Part shown: positions 6,144-14,373 of the stretch, piece after piece
Position numbering within the stretch: the first letter of the stretch is position 1
Layout: each line of letters starts with the position of its first letter
From: Deltaproteobacteria bacterium
GTDB taxonomy: Bacteria > Myxococcota_A > UBA796 > UBA2385
DNA: 23,570 bases
Direction of reading: 5' to 3'
Assembly (NCBI GenBank): GCA_947462115.1
Contig: CANHON010000015.1
Coordinates: forward strand, 1-23,570
Notes under the pieces: generated by a model
The model's input: only the letters and a program-made list of their open reading frames with translations
What the model was told of the DNA's origin: nothing
The model's database searches: none
Position numbers and translations under genes: made by a program

Positions 6144-7745
6144 ATGCGCGCCGTCCGCCCCGCCTCCGCCCGCCGACCGGCCTTCGCGCTGGCGCTGCTC
6201 TGCGCCTGCGCCGATCCGCCGGCCCCCAAGCCCGAAGACTCCGGCACGACCGCCGAAGACAACGACGGCGACGGCTTTTTCGGCGAGGAGGACTGCGACG
6301 ACCTCGACCCGCAGAGCTTCCCCGGCGCCGATGAGCGCTGCGACGGCAAAGACAACGACTGCGACCGGGCCATCGACGAGGACGCCGTCGACATGCCCAC
6401 CTTCTACAGCGACTTCGACCAAGACAGCTACGGCGACCCCGCTCGGCCCACCACCACCTGCGACCAGCCGGCCGGAATGGTCCGCAACGCGCTCGACTGC
6501 GACGACGCCGCGGCCGAGGTGCGGCCCTACGTCCCGGAGCGCTGCGACGCGATCGACCGCGACTGCGACGGCGCGCCCGGGCCCGCCGGGGCCGACGCCA
6601 CCCTGCGGCGCACCGACGGCGAGGTCATCGTGCTCACCGCCGCCGAGTCCCCCTGGGTGGTGGGCGACAGCGAGGCCCTGGAGCTGTGCGAGGGGCGCTT
6701 CGACGCGAGCGTTCGCCTCACCGGCGCGGGGCGGGTGGCCGGCCTCGACGCCGACCGCTCCACCCTCGCCCCGAGCGAGGGCCCGGCGGTGATCATCGAG
6801 AGCGGCGTGGCCTCCGCTGTGCTCACCGACTTCGCCATCGAGGGCCCGGGCCTCGAAGCGGCCGTGGGCGCCGAGCTGCGGCCGGTCGGCGGGGCCATCG
6901 AAGCGCCTCTGGGCGCCGCGCTCACCCTCAGCCTCGTGCGCCTGCGGGTCAGCGGGGCGGTGGCCCGGGCGGCCGGCGGCGTGGTGGCCATGACCGGCAC
7001 CCTCAACGTCACCGACAGCGAGTTCATCGGAAATGGCGTGCTCGACGGTGAAGACGGCCAGTGCGCTGGCGGCGCGCTCTACGTCGAGGGCGACCTGACC
7101 CTCCTCCGCAGCGCCCTGCGCGACAATCGCCTCGACTGCCTCGGCCTCGGGCCCAGCGCCAACGCGGTGGCCACCGGCGCGGGCGCCTTCGTCAGCGGCG
7201 CGCTGGTGCTCAACGGCGCCACGCTCAGCGGAAACGTGGCCCGACTGCGGGGCCAAGCGGGCGCGGGCGTGGCCCGGGGCGGCGGGGCCAGCGCGGCCAG
7301 CGTCGAGCTCCTCGGCGAGACCCTCGTCGAGGGCAACGTCGCCGAGGCCGTTCACACCTGCGAGCCCGGCGGCACGGCCGCAGCGGAGGGCGGCGGCCTG
7401 TGGGTGGCCGACACCCTGAGCTTCCTCGACAGCCGCGCCCAAGCCAACACCGCCCGCCTCGACGCGCCCACCTGCGTCGGCGCCGCCCTGGGCGGGGCCA
7501 TCTTCACCACCGGGGACGCGCTGACGGTCGGCTGCGACCGCGTGCGCCCCTGTGGGATCACCGAGAACACCGCCGAGGCCGGCACTGGCCTCTACTGGCG
7601 GGCCGAGACCGGCCGGCTGCGCAGCGACGACCTCGACTGGGACGGCCCTGGGGTCGCCGAGGCCATCGACGGCGCGCACGCCCGGAGCCCCGGCGCCAAC
7701 GCCTCTTTCACCTGCACCGCCGGCGCCGCCTGCACCGAGGGCTGA
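6144..7745 (+). CDS. MopE-motif / beta-helix surface lipoprotein
   Basis: 533 residues. The N-terminus RRPAFALALLCAC is a lipoprotein-type signal; Cys22 (or Cys20) is the likely lipid site. Two Asp/Cys-rich 'putative metal-binding' repeats of the MopE type follow: DNDGDGFFGEEDCDDLDP with RCDGKDNDCDRAIDED (about 39-80), and DFDQDSYGDPA with LDCDD and RCDAIDRDCDG (about 90-143). These resemble Ca2+-binding DxDxDG loops. From ~200 to 480 the sequence is a run of short hydrophobic/Asn/Gly strands (SEFIGNGV, SALRDNRL, ATLSGNVA, LVEGNVAE, SRAQANTA) typical of a right-handed parallel beta-helix. AGGGAG lies 6 bases before the ATG. Such proteins are common on the surface of myxobacteria and relatives; binding targets are unknown. 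Confidence 0.82.
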   Translation: MRAVRPASARRPAFALALLCACADPPAPKPEDSGTTAEDNDGDGFFGEEDCDDLDPQSFPGADERCDGKDNDCDRAIDEDAVDMPTFYSDFDQDSYGDPARPTTTCDQPAGMVRNALDCDDAAAEVRPYVPERCDAIDRDCDGAPGPAGADATLRRTDGEVIVLTAAESPWVVGDSEALELCEGRFDASVRLTGAGRVAGLDADRSTLAPSEGPAVIIESGVASAVLTDFAIEGPGLEAAVGAELRPVGGAIEAPLGAALTLSLVRLRVSGAVARAAGGVVAMTGTLNVTDSEFIGNGVLDGEDGQCAGGALYVEGDLTLLRSALRDNRLDCLGLGPSANAVATGAGAFVSGALVLNGATLSGNVARLRGQAGAGVARGGGASAASVELLGETLVEGNVAEAVHTCEPGGTAAAEGGGLWVADTLSFLDSRAQANTARLDAPTCVGAALGGAIFTTGDALTVGCDRVRPCGITENTAEAGTGLYWRAETGRLRSDDLDWDGPGVAEAIDGAHARSPGANASFTCTAGAACTEG

Positions 7746-7766
7746 GCCCTCCCCCCTGGAGCCCCT

Positions 7767-8777
7767 TTGTCCCACTGGATCGCGACCCTCACCCCTGGCC
7801 TGGAGCGCCCGCTCCTCGACGAGGTGAAGCAGCGTCGGCCCGAGAGCCGCCCCGGCTACCGTCGGCCGGGCCTCATCACCTTCACCGAAGACGGCCTCAG
7901 CCCCGAGACCCCGCTGTTCCCCGCCGGCTGCGCCTTCGCCCAGCAGTGGGGCCACAGCCTCGGCGTGATCAAGGACGACGCCGCGCTGGCCGCGGCCGTG
8001 GCCGGCGCTGGCCTCGACGAGCTGCAGGTCTTCGCCCGCCCCTCCGGCGAAGACACCGACAGTGACGCTGTTGTGGAGCGCGTCGCGTATATCAGCCGGC
8101 TGCTGGGCGCGGCCTTGCCGGGGCTGCGCCAGTCGCCCGGCGCCCGCCGCAACCACGCGCTGCTCGGCGTCATCGTGGCCCCGGACGAGCCCACCGTGCT
8201 CGTGCGCCTCGCCCGCGGCAACGAGTGGGGCCCCCTGCCCGGTGGCCGCTGGCCCAATGAGGCCCCGGCCGACAGCCCCTCCCGCGACTGGGCCAAGCTC
8301 GACGAGGCCATCGCCTGGTCCCGCCTGCCGCTCAAGGCCGGCCAGCGCGCGCTGGTGCTCGGCGACGTGGGCGGGGCCTCCCGGCTCAACCTGCTGCGCC
8401 GCGGCCTTTTGGTGACCGGCGTGGACAACCACCCGCTGCCCCCGGTCTTGGCCGAGGCCGGCCCGGGCCTCACCCAGCTCGCCCAGCCCATGAGCCAGCT
8501 GCGCTGGGAGTCCCTGACCGACCCGCTCGACTGGCTGCTGATGGACGTCAACCTCGCGCCGGCCCTGGCCCTGCGCGGCCTGCGGCGCCTGCTGCCGCCG
8601 CTCCGCAAGCGCCTCCAGGGCGCCCTGCTCAGCCTCAAGCTCAACGACGAGGCGGCGCTGGCCGGGGTCCCCAAGCTCATCGAGCAGGCCGCCGCCCTGG
8701 GCCTCGGCGCCGCGCGGGTCCGCCACCTGCCGAGCCAGCGGCGTGAGTTCTGGGTGGCGCTGGGCAGCCGGGCATGA
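7767..8777 (+). CDS. rlmM: RlmM-like 23S rRNA ribose 2'-O-methyltransferase
   Basis: 336 residues from a TTG start, the only possible start after the in-frame stop at 7743; GGAG sits 5 bases upstream. The N-terminal half resembles the RlmM substrate domain (LTPGLERPLLDEV, GLITF, CAFAQQWG). The C-terminal half is an RrmJ/FtsJ-type Rossmann methyltransferase: SRDWAKLDEA, SAM loop LVLGDVGGAS, LLMDVN, LLSLKL and REFWVAL. The four residues of the 2'-O-methyltransferase tetrad appear to be K177, D260, K291 and E327. E. coli RlmM (366 residues) methylates C2498 of 23S rRNA. The SAM loop has GDVGGAS where RlmM has a GAAPGG-like loop, so target identity is less certain than enzyme class. Its stop overlaps the uppP start. 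Confidence 0.75.
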   Translation: MSHWIATLTPGLERPLLDEVKQRRPESRPGYRRPGLITFTEDGLSPETPLFPAGCAFAQQWGHSLGVIKDDAALAAAVAGAGLDELQVFARPSGEDTDSDAVVERVAYISRLLGAALPGLRQSPGARRNHALLGVIVAPDEPTVLVRLARGNEWGPLPGGRWPNEAPADSPSRDWAKLDEAIAWSRLPLKAGQRALVLGDVGGASRLNLLRRGLLVTGVDNHPLPPVLAEAGPGLTQLAQPMSQLRWESLTDPLDWLLMDVNLAPALALRGLRRLLPPLRKRLQGALLSLKLNDEAALAGVPKLIEQAAALGLGAARVRHLPSQRREFWVALGSRA

Positions 8778-9640
8778 GCGGGCCGGTCGAGGCCGAGGCG
8801 GCCGCCGCGCCGCTGCAGGCCGTCGGCGAGATGGGCTGGGGCGACGCGTTGGTGCTCGGCCTGGTCGAGGGCCTCACCGAGTACCTGCCGGTGAGCAGCA
8901 CCGGCCACCTGCTGATCACCCAGCGGCTGCTCGGCCTGCCCGAGAGCGAGGCCGCCAACGCCTACGCCGTGGCCATCCAGGCGGGGGCCATCCTCGCCGT
9001 GCTCGGCCTGTACCGCACCCGCGTCTTGGACATGGTGCAGGGCATTTTGGGCCGATCCCCGGAGGGTCGGCGCCTCGCGCTGCACCTCGTCCTGGCCTTC
9101 GTGCCGGCGGCCATCGCCGGGCTCACCCTCGATGACCCGATCGAGCGCCTGCTGTTCGGCCACTGGCCCATCGTGGCGGCCTGGGCGGCCGGCGGCCTGC
9201 TGATCCTCGCCTTGGCCAGCCGGATCAAGCAGCGGCCCGGCGCCGAGCTCGCGTCGCTCGGGCCCAAGACCGCCCTGATCATCGGCCTCTGCCAGTGCGC
9301 CGCCTTGTGGCCGGGGGTCTCGCGCAGCCTCGCCTGCCTGCTGGGCGGCCTGCTGGTGGGCCTGTCGCTGCCGGCGGCGGTGGAGTTCAGCTTCTTGCTC
9401 GGCCTGCTCACCTTGGGCGCGGCCACCGGCTACAAGTCCTTGAAAGCCGGGCCGATCATGATCGAGGCCTATGGATGGGGCCCCATCCTGCTCGGCGCGC
9501 TGGCGGCGTGGCTCAGCGCCGTGCTGTCGGTGAAGTGGATGGTGGGCTGGCTCAACACCCGCGGGCTGCAGATCTTCGGCTACTGGCGCCTCGCCGCCGC
9601 CCTGCTCGTCGCCGGCCTCGCGCTCAGCGGCCGGTTCTGA
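8774..9640 (+). CDS. uppP: Undecaprenyl-diphosphate phosphatase UppP (BacA)
   Basis: 288 residues, strongly hydrophobic, with about eight predicted membrane segments. Both family signatures are present: EGLTEYLPVSSTGHL (residues 32-46, catalytic Glu/Ser/His region) and PGVSRSLACLLGG (180-192, with Arg184), the latter a variant of the usual PGTSRSG. The enzyme dephosphorylates undecaprenyl pyrophosphate to regenerate the lipid carrier for peptidoglycan and other envelope polymers, and confers bacitracin tolerance. The length is slightly above the usual ~270 because of a ~20-residue hydrophilic start (MSGPVEAEAA). The ATG overlaps the rlmM-like stop (ATGA), so the two are translationally coupled. 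No other envelope gene is in the operon. Confidence 0.95.
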   Translation: MSGPVEAEAAAAPLQAVGEMGWGDALVLGLVEGLTEYLPVSSTGHLLITQRLLGLPESEAANAYAVAIQAGAILAVLGLYRTRVLDMVQGILGRSPEGRRLALHLVLAFVPAAIAGLTLDDPIERLLFGHWPIVAAWAAGGLLILALASRIKQRPGAELASLGPKTALIIGLCQCAALWPGVSRSLACLLGGLLVGLSLPAAVEFSFLLGLLTLGAATGYKSLKAGPIMIEAYGWGPILLGALAAWLSAVLSVKWMVGWLNTRGLQIFGYWRLAAALLVAGLALSGRF

Positions 9641-9652
9641 GCGGGCCGGGGC

Positions 9653-10303
9653 TCAGGGGGCCTCCTCGACCGCGCCGGGCTGCGCGCTGTGGTTGCGGAC
9701 CTTGGCCTTGGCCCCGCCCGAGAGCTTGAGGCTCGGCGCCCGGGTGGTGCTGCCGCGCAGGTCGATGTGCCCGCGCACCTCGCCGCCCACAAAAGTCAGG
9801 CCCGCCCCTTCCCGCAGCAGCAGATCGCCCTCCACCACGCAATCTTCGAAGGTGGCGTCCACGATTCCGGTGAGCAGGGCGCCGCCGGCCAGCCGACAGC
9901 CGCGCAGGTGCAGCGCGCCCCGCAGGCCGCCCACCGTCTCGCCGCCTTGGTCCGCCCGACCGGCCTCGAAGACACAGCCCTCGGCCTCGACCCGCATGGC
10001 CCCGTCCAGGCAGAGCGCCGCGCCGAGCTCCGCCCGACCGCCCCGCAGCACCAGACCGACGAGCTGGAGCGTGCAGTCGTCGCCGGCGGCGTGCACGGCA
10101 GCCCCCCGACCGTGGGCGTGGATGACCGCCGTGGGCGCAACGCCAGGCGCGTGGCCCTCGCCCTCCACCCGCAGCGCGGCCTCGACGAACAGCGCGCCTT
10201 CGTGCTCTCCGGGGGCCAGCACCAAAATGCCCCCAGGCGCGGCGCCCAGCGGCAGGGGCGCGCCGGGCGGCAGGCGCAGGCGCTTCTCGGGACGGTCGGT
10301 CAT
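9653..10303 (-). CDS. Small beta-helix-like protein of unknown function
   Basis: 216 residues, starting MTDRPEKRLRLPPG. I chose the ATG at 10303 because GGAG lies 8 bases upstream; an in-frame TTG 12 bases earlier is less likely. There is no signal peptide. The body is a series of short β-strand-like units with alternating hydrophobic residues and Gly/Cys (LVLAPGEHEGAL, LQLVGLVLRGG, MRVEAEGCVFEAG, ALHLRGCRLAGG, ATFEDCVVEGDL, LTFVGGEVRGHIDL), as in bactofilin-like or pectate-lyase-like right-handed helices. The tail turns polar and basic (KLSGGAKAKVRNH). It converges on uppP and follows the calpain-like gene on the same strand after 69 bases, so the two may be co-transcribed. The function is unknown. 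Confidence 0.68.
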   Translation of the reverse strand: MTDRPEKRLRLPPGAPLPLGAAPGGILVLAPGEHEGALFVEAALRVEGEGHAPGVAPTAVIHAHGRGAAVHAAGDDCTLQLVGLVLRGGRAELGAALCLDGAMRVEAEGCVFEAGRADQGGETVGGLRGALHLRGCRLAGGALLTGIVDATFEDCVVEGDLLLREGAGLTFVGGEVRGHIDLRGSTTRAPSLKLSGGAKAKVRNHSAQPGAVEEAP

Positions 10304-10372
10304 GGCGAGCTCCAAGGCCGACGGGGCGCGGCCAGCCGGGCCCAGGTCCGGGCCAAGGTGCGGGCCCTCGGC

Positions 10373-11872
10373 TCAGCGTGCGGTCTTTGTTTTGGGCACC
10401 GCGTTGGTGGACAAGGCGTCGAAGTAGCGCAAGAACTCGGCCGGCGTGATCGGCTTGGGTTGGTAGCTGCCCCAAGGGTTGTAGAACTGCAGCATCTTGC
10501 CATCGACCACCCGCTCGAAGGCGTAGGCGTGGTTGCCGATGATGGTCTTGGCCGGGTCGAGCATGCCGTGGTACTCAAAGTGAACGCTGAGATCACTGGG
10601 CTGCTCGGGCTTTTTGCCGTTCTTGTACTCGATGTTGAGCTGGCTGCTCTTGTAGTCGATGCTGCCGTTCGCCACGTCCCGGCCCGCGAGCGCGCTGGAC
10701 TTGTCGCCCTCTTCGCCCTCGTCGCGGGCGACGCCCACCTTGCCCTTGAGGTCGGTGACGCTCAGGGTGCCGGGCTCCACCTCGTTCCAGCTGTGGATCT
10801 GCTTGAGGCGGCCGGCGTAGCCCTTGCCCGAGGCGCTGAGGGGCGCTTGGGCGCTCGCCTCGCCGGTGTTGCGAACGCCGGCGTAGATGGCCAAGCCTTC
10901 GCGCATCGCGCCCTCAAAGTAGGGCAGCACGTCGGCCTCGCGCATCGAGGCGGGGTTCTTGCTGCGGGAGCGCACGCCCGAGAGCTCGGCCATGGCTTGA
11001 TCGCCGGTGCCCCCCTCGCCGATGACGTCGTAGCCGCCCTTCCATTGGGCGTAGGCCTTCTCGAGGATGGCGGGCCACAGCGGCTTTCCGGGATCGCCGG
11101 CGAAGGCTGGATCGGCGCGGTTGCCGGAGGTGGGGAGGTAGGCGTCCACGGTGATGTAGACGGGCTTCATGCTGCCGCCGCGGGCCTCTTCGAAGAAGCG
11201 CACCGTGTACTTGCCGGTGGCCTTGTCGAAGGTGATCGCGTCGGCGATGGCCTGGGGGCTCGCGTTGGCGATGGCCGCCATGCTCGCGATGAAGAAGCAG
11301 TCGCCGAGCGCGCCCTGGGCCGTATCGGCGCCCTTGGGGGCCGTGGGATCGTGATCCCCGCCGAAGAAGGCGTAGGGAAAATCTTCGGTGAGCTTGGGAT
11401 CATCCTCGGACTTGATCATGCCCGGCTGGCTGGAGAAGGCCGTGGCCTCGGCCCAGCCCACCACCATCTTCTGGCCGATGCGCAGCCGCACCTGCACCAC
11501 CGCCCCGTCGCTCTGGATGACCTCGCAGGGCGTGCCGTCCGCCACCCGGCCGAGCTCACGGCTGCGGCTGGTCTTGCCGGAGCGCACAAGCACCTCGCTG
11601 CCTTTACCGATCAGCGCGCCCTTCTGGCCGGCGGAGGGCCGAGCGACGCGGTTGGCCGGGTCGAAGCTGCCGGTGACCTCGCTGCCCTGGTGCGTGGGGA
11701 TGGGGCTGCCGTCGTCAAAAGTGGGCCCGCCCGACCGCATGCGATCCGCGAGGGCAGCGTTGCCCACGCCGCTCTCCGCACCGCCGCGCGCGGCAGCTTG
11801 ACCACCGCCCACCGAAGCGGGCGCCCGACCAGCGGACGCGCCGACCCGCGGGGCTTGAACTTGACGGCTCAT
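10373..11872 (-). CDS. Calpain-like (family C2) cysteine protease
   Basis: 499 residues, with a strong GGAGGT before the ATG. Residues 1-80 are disordered, Gly/Ala/Arg-rich, and include GVGNAALADRM. Residues ~85-150 (GSEVLVRSGKTSRSRELGRV, then CEVIQSDGAVVQVRL and VVGWAEA) look like an SH3-type barrel. The protease domain follows: AQGALGDCFFIASMAAIA gives oxyanion Gln186 and catalytic Cys192; KPLWPAILEKAYAQWKGGYD is the conserved calpain helix; GNHAYAFE gives His448 and FYNPWGSY gives Asn465. The full catalytic set is therefore present. About 100 residues (~340-440) between the two halves of the active site look like an insertion. There is no signal peptide, so it is either cytoplasmic or exported by a dedicated machine. 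Calcium dependence cannot be judged. Bacterial calpain-like proteases are known but rarely characterised. Confidence 0.88.
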   Translation of the reverse strand: MSRQVQAPRVGASAGRAPASVGGGQAAARGGAESGVGNAALADRMRSGGPTFDDGSPIPTHQGSEVTGSFDPANRVARPSAGQKGALIGKGSEVLVRSGKTSRSRELGRVADGTPCEVIQSDGAVVQVRLRIGQKMVVGWAEATAFSSQPGMIKSEDDPKLTEDFPYAFFGGDHDPTAPKGADTAQGALGDCFFIASMAAIANASPQAIADAITFDKATGKYTVRFFEEARGGSMKPVYITVDAYLPTSGNRADPAFAGDPGKPLWPAILEKAYAQWKGGYDVIGEGGTGDQAMAELSGVRSRSKNPASMREADVLPYFEGAMREGLAIYAGVRNTGEASAQAPLSASGKGYAGRLKQIHSWNEVEPGTLSVTDLKGKVGVARDEGEEGDKSSALAGRDVANGSIDYKSSQLNIEYKNGKKPEQPSDLSVHFEYHGMLDPAKTIIGNHAYAFERVVDGKMLQFYNPWGSYQPKPITPAEFLRYFDALSTNAVPKTKTAR

Positions 11873-12013
11873 GCACACCTCCAACCCGCGCAGCCTATCG
11901 CGGGCGGGCGGCGGATGGGGCGCCGATCTGCACGGGTATCGGCCCCCAGGGCGCGCTCCGGCGGGATCGGCCCCGACCCCTCGGCCCGCTGCGCGCGCGC
12001 CCAACCCCGCCGC

Positions 12014-12733
12014 TCAGGCCAGCGCGGCGGCGCCCCAGACCAGGCCGACGGTGAGCGAGGCGAGGCCCATGACCGCTTGAAGCCGGGCTTGGCCGCGGGG
12101 GCTCGCGAGGGCCGCCCGCAGCGGCAGTCCGAGCAGGCCGGTGAGCCCGCCCATGCCGAGCATGCTGCCGAGCCCGAAGGCCACGGCGTAGACCACCCGG
12201 CCGGCCGTGCTCGGCATGGCCAGGGCCGCCGCCGACAGCAGGGCGCCGCTGCCGGCGAGGCCGTGCACCATGCCCACCCACAGCGGGCGGACCGCCAAGG
12301 TCGTCGAGCGCAGGTGGAGGTGCAGGGCTGGGCCGGGGTGGACGTGGGGGGCGCCGCCGTGGGCGTGGGCATGGGCCCGCCCGAGCCGCCCCTCGACCGC
12401 CGCGGCGCGCAGGCCCCGGGCGGCCAACACGAGGCCACGAACGCCCAAAATAACGAGCATCAGGGCAACCCCGAGCTCCAGCGCCGCCTCGACCGGCGGG
12501 GGCACCACCGCGCCGAGCAGCAGCAGGAGCACGACCACGCCGAGCAGGGCCGCGGTGTGGCCGAGGCCCCACAGCGCGCCGGGCAGCGCCGCCCGCCACC
12601 GGCTCCCGGCGCTGTCCCCGTCGGCGGCGAGGGTGGCGACCGCCGCGAGGTGATCGGGCTCAAAAGCGTGGCGCGCGCCCACCAACAGGCCCATCCACGC
12701 CGCAGAAGCCACGGACACCGCCGACACCACCAT
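12014..12733 (-). CDS. NicO/UreH-type nickel/cobalt transporter
   Basis: 239 residues, about six membrane segments. The N-terminus has GARHAFEPDHLAAV, an exact HX4DH motif (His22, Asp27, His28) in the first helix, the metal-selective signature of Ni/Co permeases. Further conserved spots are WGLGHT (His59) and VGMVHGLAGSGAL (His157). A cytosolic or periplasmic loop at ~121-140 is very His-rich (AHAHAHGG, PHVHPG, LHLHL), as seen in metal efflux or uptake members. I chose the ATG at 12733 because it starts just ahead of helix 1 with a purine-rich GAGGGGGCGAG upstream. It is divergent from guaD across 118 bases. Whether it imports or exports, and whether the metal is Ni or Co, cannot be read from sequence. 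No urease or hydrogenase gene is nearby. Confidence 0.84.
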   Translation of the reverse strand: MVVSAVSVASAAWMGLLVGARHAFEPDHLAAVATLAADGDSAGSRWRAALPGALWGLGHTAALLGVVVLLLLLGAVVPPPVEAALELGVALMLVILGVRGLVLAARGLRAAAVEGRLGRAHAHAHGGAPHVHPGPALHLHLRSTTLAVRPLWVGMVHGLAGSGALLSAAALAMPSTAGRVVYAVAFGLGSMLGMGGLTGLLGLPLRAALASPRGQARLQAVMGLASLTVGLVWGAAALA

Positions 12734-12851
12734 CTCGCCCCCTCGCGCGGCCCCGCGGGGGGGCGCCGAGCGGGCTAACCGCGCCCGGCCGCCCGGGACC
12801 GCCCTTGGCCCGCCGCCGCGCGCCCCGCACCCGCCCGCCCTGAGCCCCGCC

Positions 12852-14237
12852 GTGACCCAGCCCGCCCCGAGCCCGACCGCCGCCGACGCGCAGCGCGCCT
12901 TCGACAGCCGTGAGATTGACGCGAAGCAGGGTGCTTTCGCCATACGCGGCCCGCTGCTGTGGTGCGAGGGCCGCCCCACCGGCGGGCAGGGCCTCGATGA
13001 CCCGCAGTCCGGCCTGCGCCAAGAGGACGACGGGCTGCTGATCATCGACGGGGGGCAGGTGGTGGAGGCCGGCCCCGCCGCCGCCCTGCTGGCCCGCTGC
13101 CCCGCCCTGCCGGTCGCCGACTGGCGCGGCCACCTGCTGCTGCCGGGCTTTGTGGACACCCACGTCCACGCCCCCCAGCAGGACGTGATCGCCAGCTTTG
13201 GCGCCGAATTGCTCGACTGGCTCAACCGCTACACCTTCCCCGCCGAGGCGCGCTTCGCCGACCCCGCCCACAGCGCCGCCGCGATGGGCCGGTTCACCGA
13301 CGCCCTGCTCGCCGCCGGCACCACCACCGCCCTGTGCTTCGCCACCGTGCACGATCACGCGGCGCGGCACCTGCTCGAGGCCGGCGCCGCCCGCGGCCTT
13401 CAGCTCATCGGCGGCGCGGTGTGGATGGACCAGCACTGCCCGCCCGCCCTGGTGGTGCCGCCGGTCCAGAGCGCCGCCGAGACCGAGGCCCTCATCGCCG
13501 ACTGGCACGGCAGGGGCCGCGCACAGGTGGCCTTGACCCCGCGCTTTGTGCCCTCCTGCACGCCCGAGGCCCTGCGCCTCGCCGGGGCCTTGGCCGCCCG
13601 CTACCCCACCCTGCCGATCCAGAGCCACGTGGCCGAGAACCGCGCCGAGGTGGCCTGGGTGGCGGCCCTGTTCCCCGAGGCCCGCAGCTACCTCGAGGTC
13701 TACGACCGCTTCGGCCTGCTGCGGGAGCGCAGCGTCTACGCGCACTGCATCCACCTCGACGCCGAGGATCGGGCCCTGCTCGCCGCCCGGGGCGCGTCTG
13801 CGGCCTTCTGCCCGAGCAGCAACCTGTTCTTGGGCAGCGGCCTGTTCGACCTGCAGGCCACCCTCGCGGCCGGCGCCAAGGTGGGCTTGGGCAGCGATGT
13901 AGGCGGCGGCACGTCCTTCTCGGCCCTGCGCACCCTGGGCGACGCCTACAAGGTCCTGGCCCTCCAAGGGCAGCCCCTGCACCCCGCCTTGGCGCTCTAC
14001 CTCGCCACCTTGGGCGGGGCGGAGGCGCTGGGCCTCGAACGAACCGGGAGCTTCCGCCCCGGCGACGCCGCTGACGTGGTGGCACTGCGCCTCGACCGCG
14101 GCCCGGTGCTCGCCCGCCGCGCCGCCCTGCGCGCCGCGCCCCTCGACCGCCTGTTCGCCCTGATGACCCTCGGGGACGAGCAGCAGGTGGCCGGCGTCTA
14201 CACCCAAGGCCAGCTCCGCCACCGCGACGACCGCTGA
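12852..14237 (+). CDS. guaD: Guanine deaminase
   Basis: 461 residues from a GTG start; the Shine-Dalgarno is weak (TGAG). The protein is an amidohydrolase-superfamily enzyme with the guanine deaminase signature: PGFVDTHVHAPQQDVIASFG (metal ligands His104 and His106), YTFPAEARF, TPRFVPSCT, QSHVAEN (His259, Glu262), YAHCIHL (His298) and GLGSDVGGGTSFS (Asp349). It hydrolyses guanine to xanthine and ammonia with one zinc ion in the cytoplasm, feeding purine salvage or catabolism. Length is normal for the family (about 440-460). No other purine-catabolism gene lies beside it. It is followed by a small perfect hairpin at 14248-14269. Confidence 0.94.
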   Translation: MTQPAPSPTAADAQRAFDSREIDAKQGAFAIRGPLLWCEGRPTGGQGLDDPQSGLRQEDDGLLIIDGGQVVEAGPAAALLARCPALPVADWRGHLLLPGFVDTHVHAPQQDVIASFGAELLDWLNRYTFPAEARFADPAHSAAAMGRFTDALLAAGTTTALCFATVHDHAARHLLEAGAARGLQLIGGAVWMDQHCPPALVVPPVQSAAETEALIADWHGRGRAQVALTPRFVPSCTPEALRLAGALAARYPTLPIQSHVAENRAEVAWVAALFPEARSYLEVYDRFGLLRERSVYAHCIHLDAEDRALLAARGASAAFCPSSNLFLGSGLFDLQATLAAGAKVGLGSDVGGGTSFSALRTLGDAYKVLALQGQPLHPALALYLATLGGAEALGLERTGSFRPGDAADVVALRLDRGPVLARRAALRAAPLDRLFALMTLGDEQQVAGVYTQGQLRHRDDR

Positions 14238-14247
14238 GCCGCAGCAC

Positions 14248-14269
14248 CGCAAGACAGCTTTGTCTTGCG
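14248..14269 (+). terminator. Perfect hairpin after guaD (possible terminator)
   Basis: CGCAAGACA (14248-14256) pairs perfectly with TGTCTTGCG (14261-14269) around the loop GCTT. It begins 10 bases after the guaD stop. No T-run follows, so Rho-independent termination is uncertain. It contains the first ACAG-core motif. Confidence 0.55.
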
Positions 14270-14286
14270 ATGACCCCCTGAGCCAA

Positions 14287-14373
14287 ACAGAACCGTCTGC
14301 GCGTACCGGCGACCAACCGAGCCCCAGACAGAATCGTACAGAGCGAAGCACAACATCAAACAGGATCGTCTTC
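14287..14373 (+). repeat. Direct copies of the ACAGNNYYGT motif (copies 2-4)
   Basis: ACAGAACCGTCTGC (14287-14300), ACAGAATCGTACAG (14328-14341) and ACAGGATCGTCTTC (14360-14373). The first copy, ACAGCTTTGTCTTG, lies in the hairpin at 14254-14267. The element after the next gene (17136-17149, ACAGCCTTGTCTTG) differs from copy 1 by one base. Confidence 0.6.

Noticed and set aside
6129..8726. An 865-codon open frame on the minus strand opposite the MopE/beta-helix and rlmM-like genes
   Set aside because: It has no recognisable domain, is Gly/Ala/Glu/His-rich, and opposes genes with conserved catalytic or lipoprotein motifs.
9689..12778. A very long open frame on the plus strand across the beta-helix, calpain-like and NicO genes
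   Set aside because: It is antisense to three genes with clear motifs and ribosome sites; its translation is low-complexity Ala/Gly/Arg/His typical of antisense frames in GC-rich DNA.
12014..14237. NicO transporter and guanine deaminase as a functional pair
   Set aside because: They are divergent, have unrelated roles and share no visible regulatory element; guanine deaminase uses zinc rather than Ni/Co.
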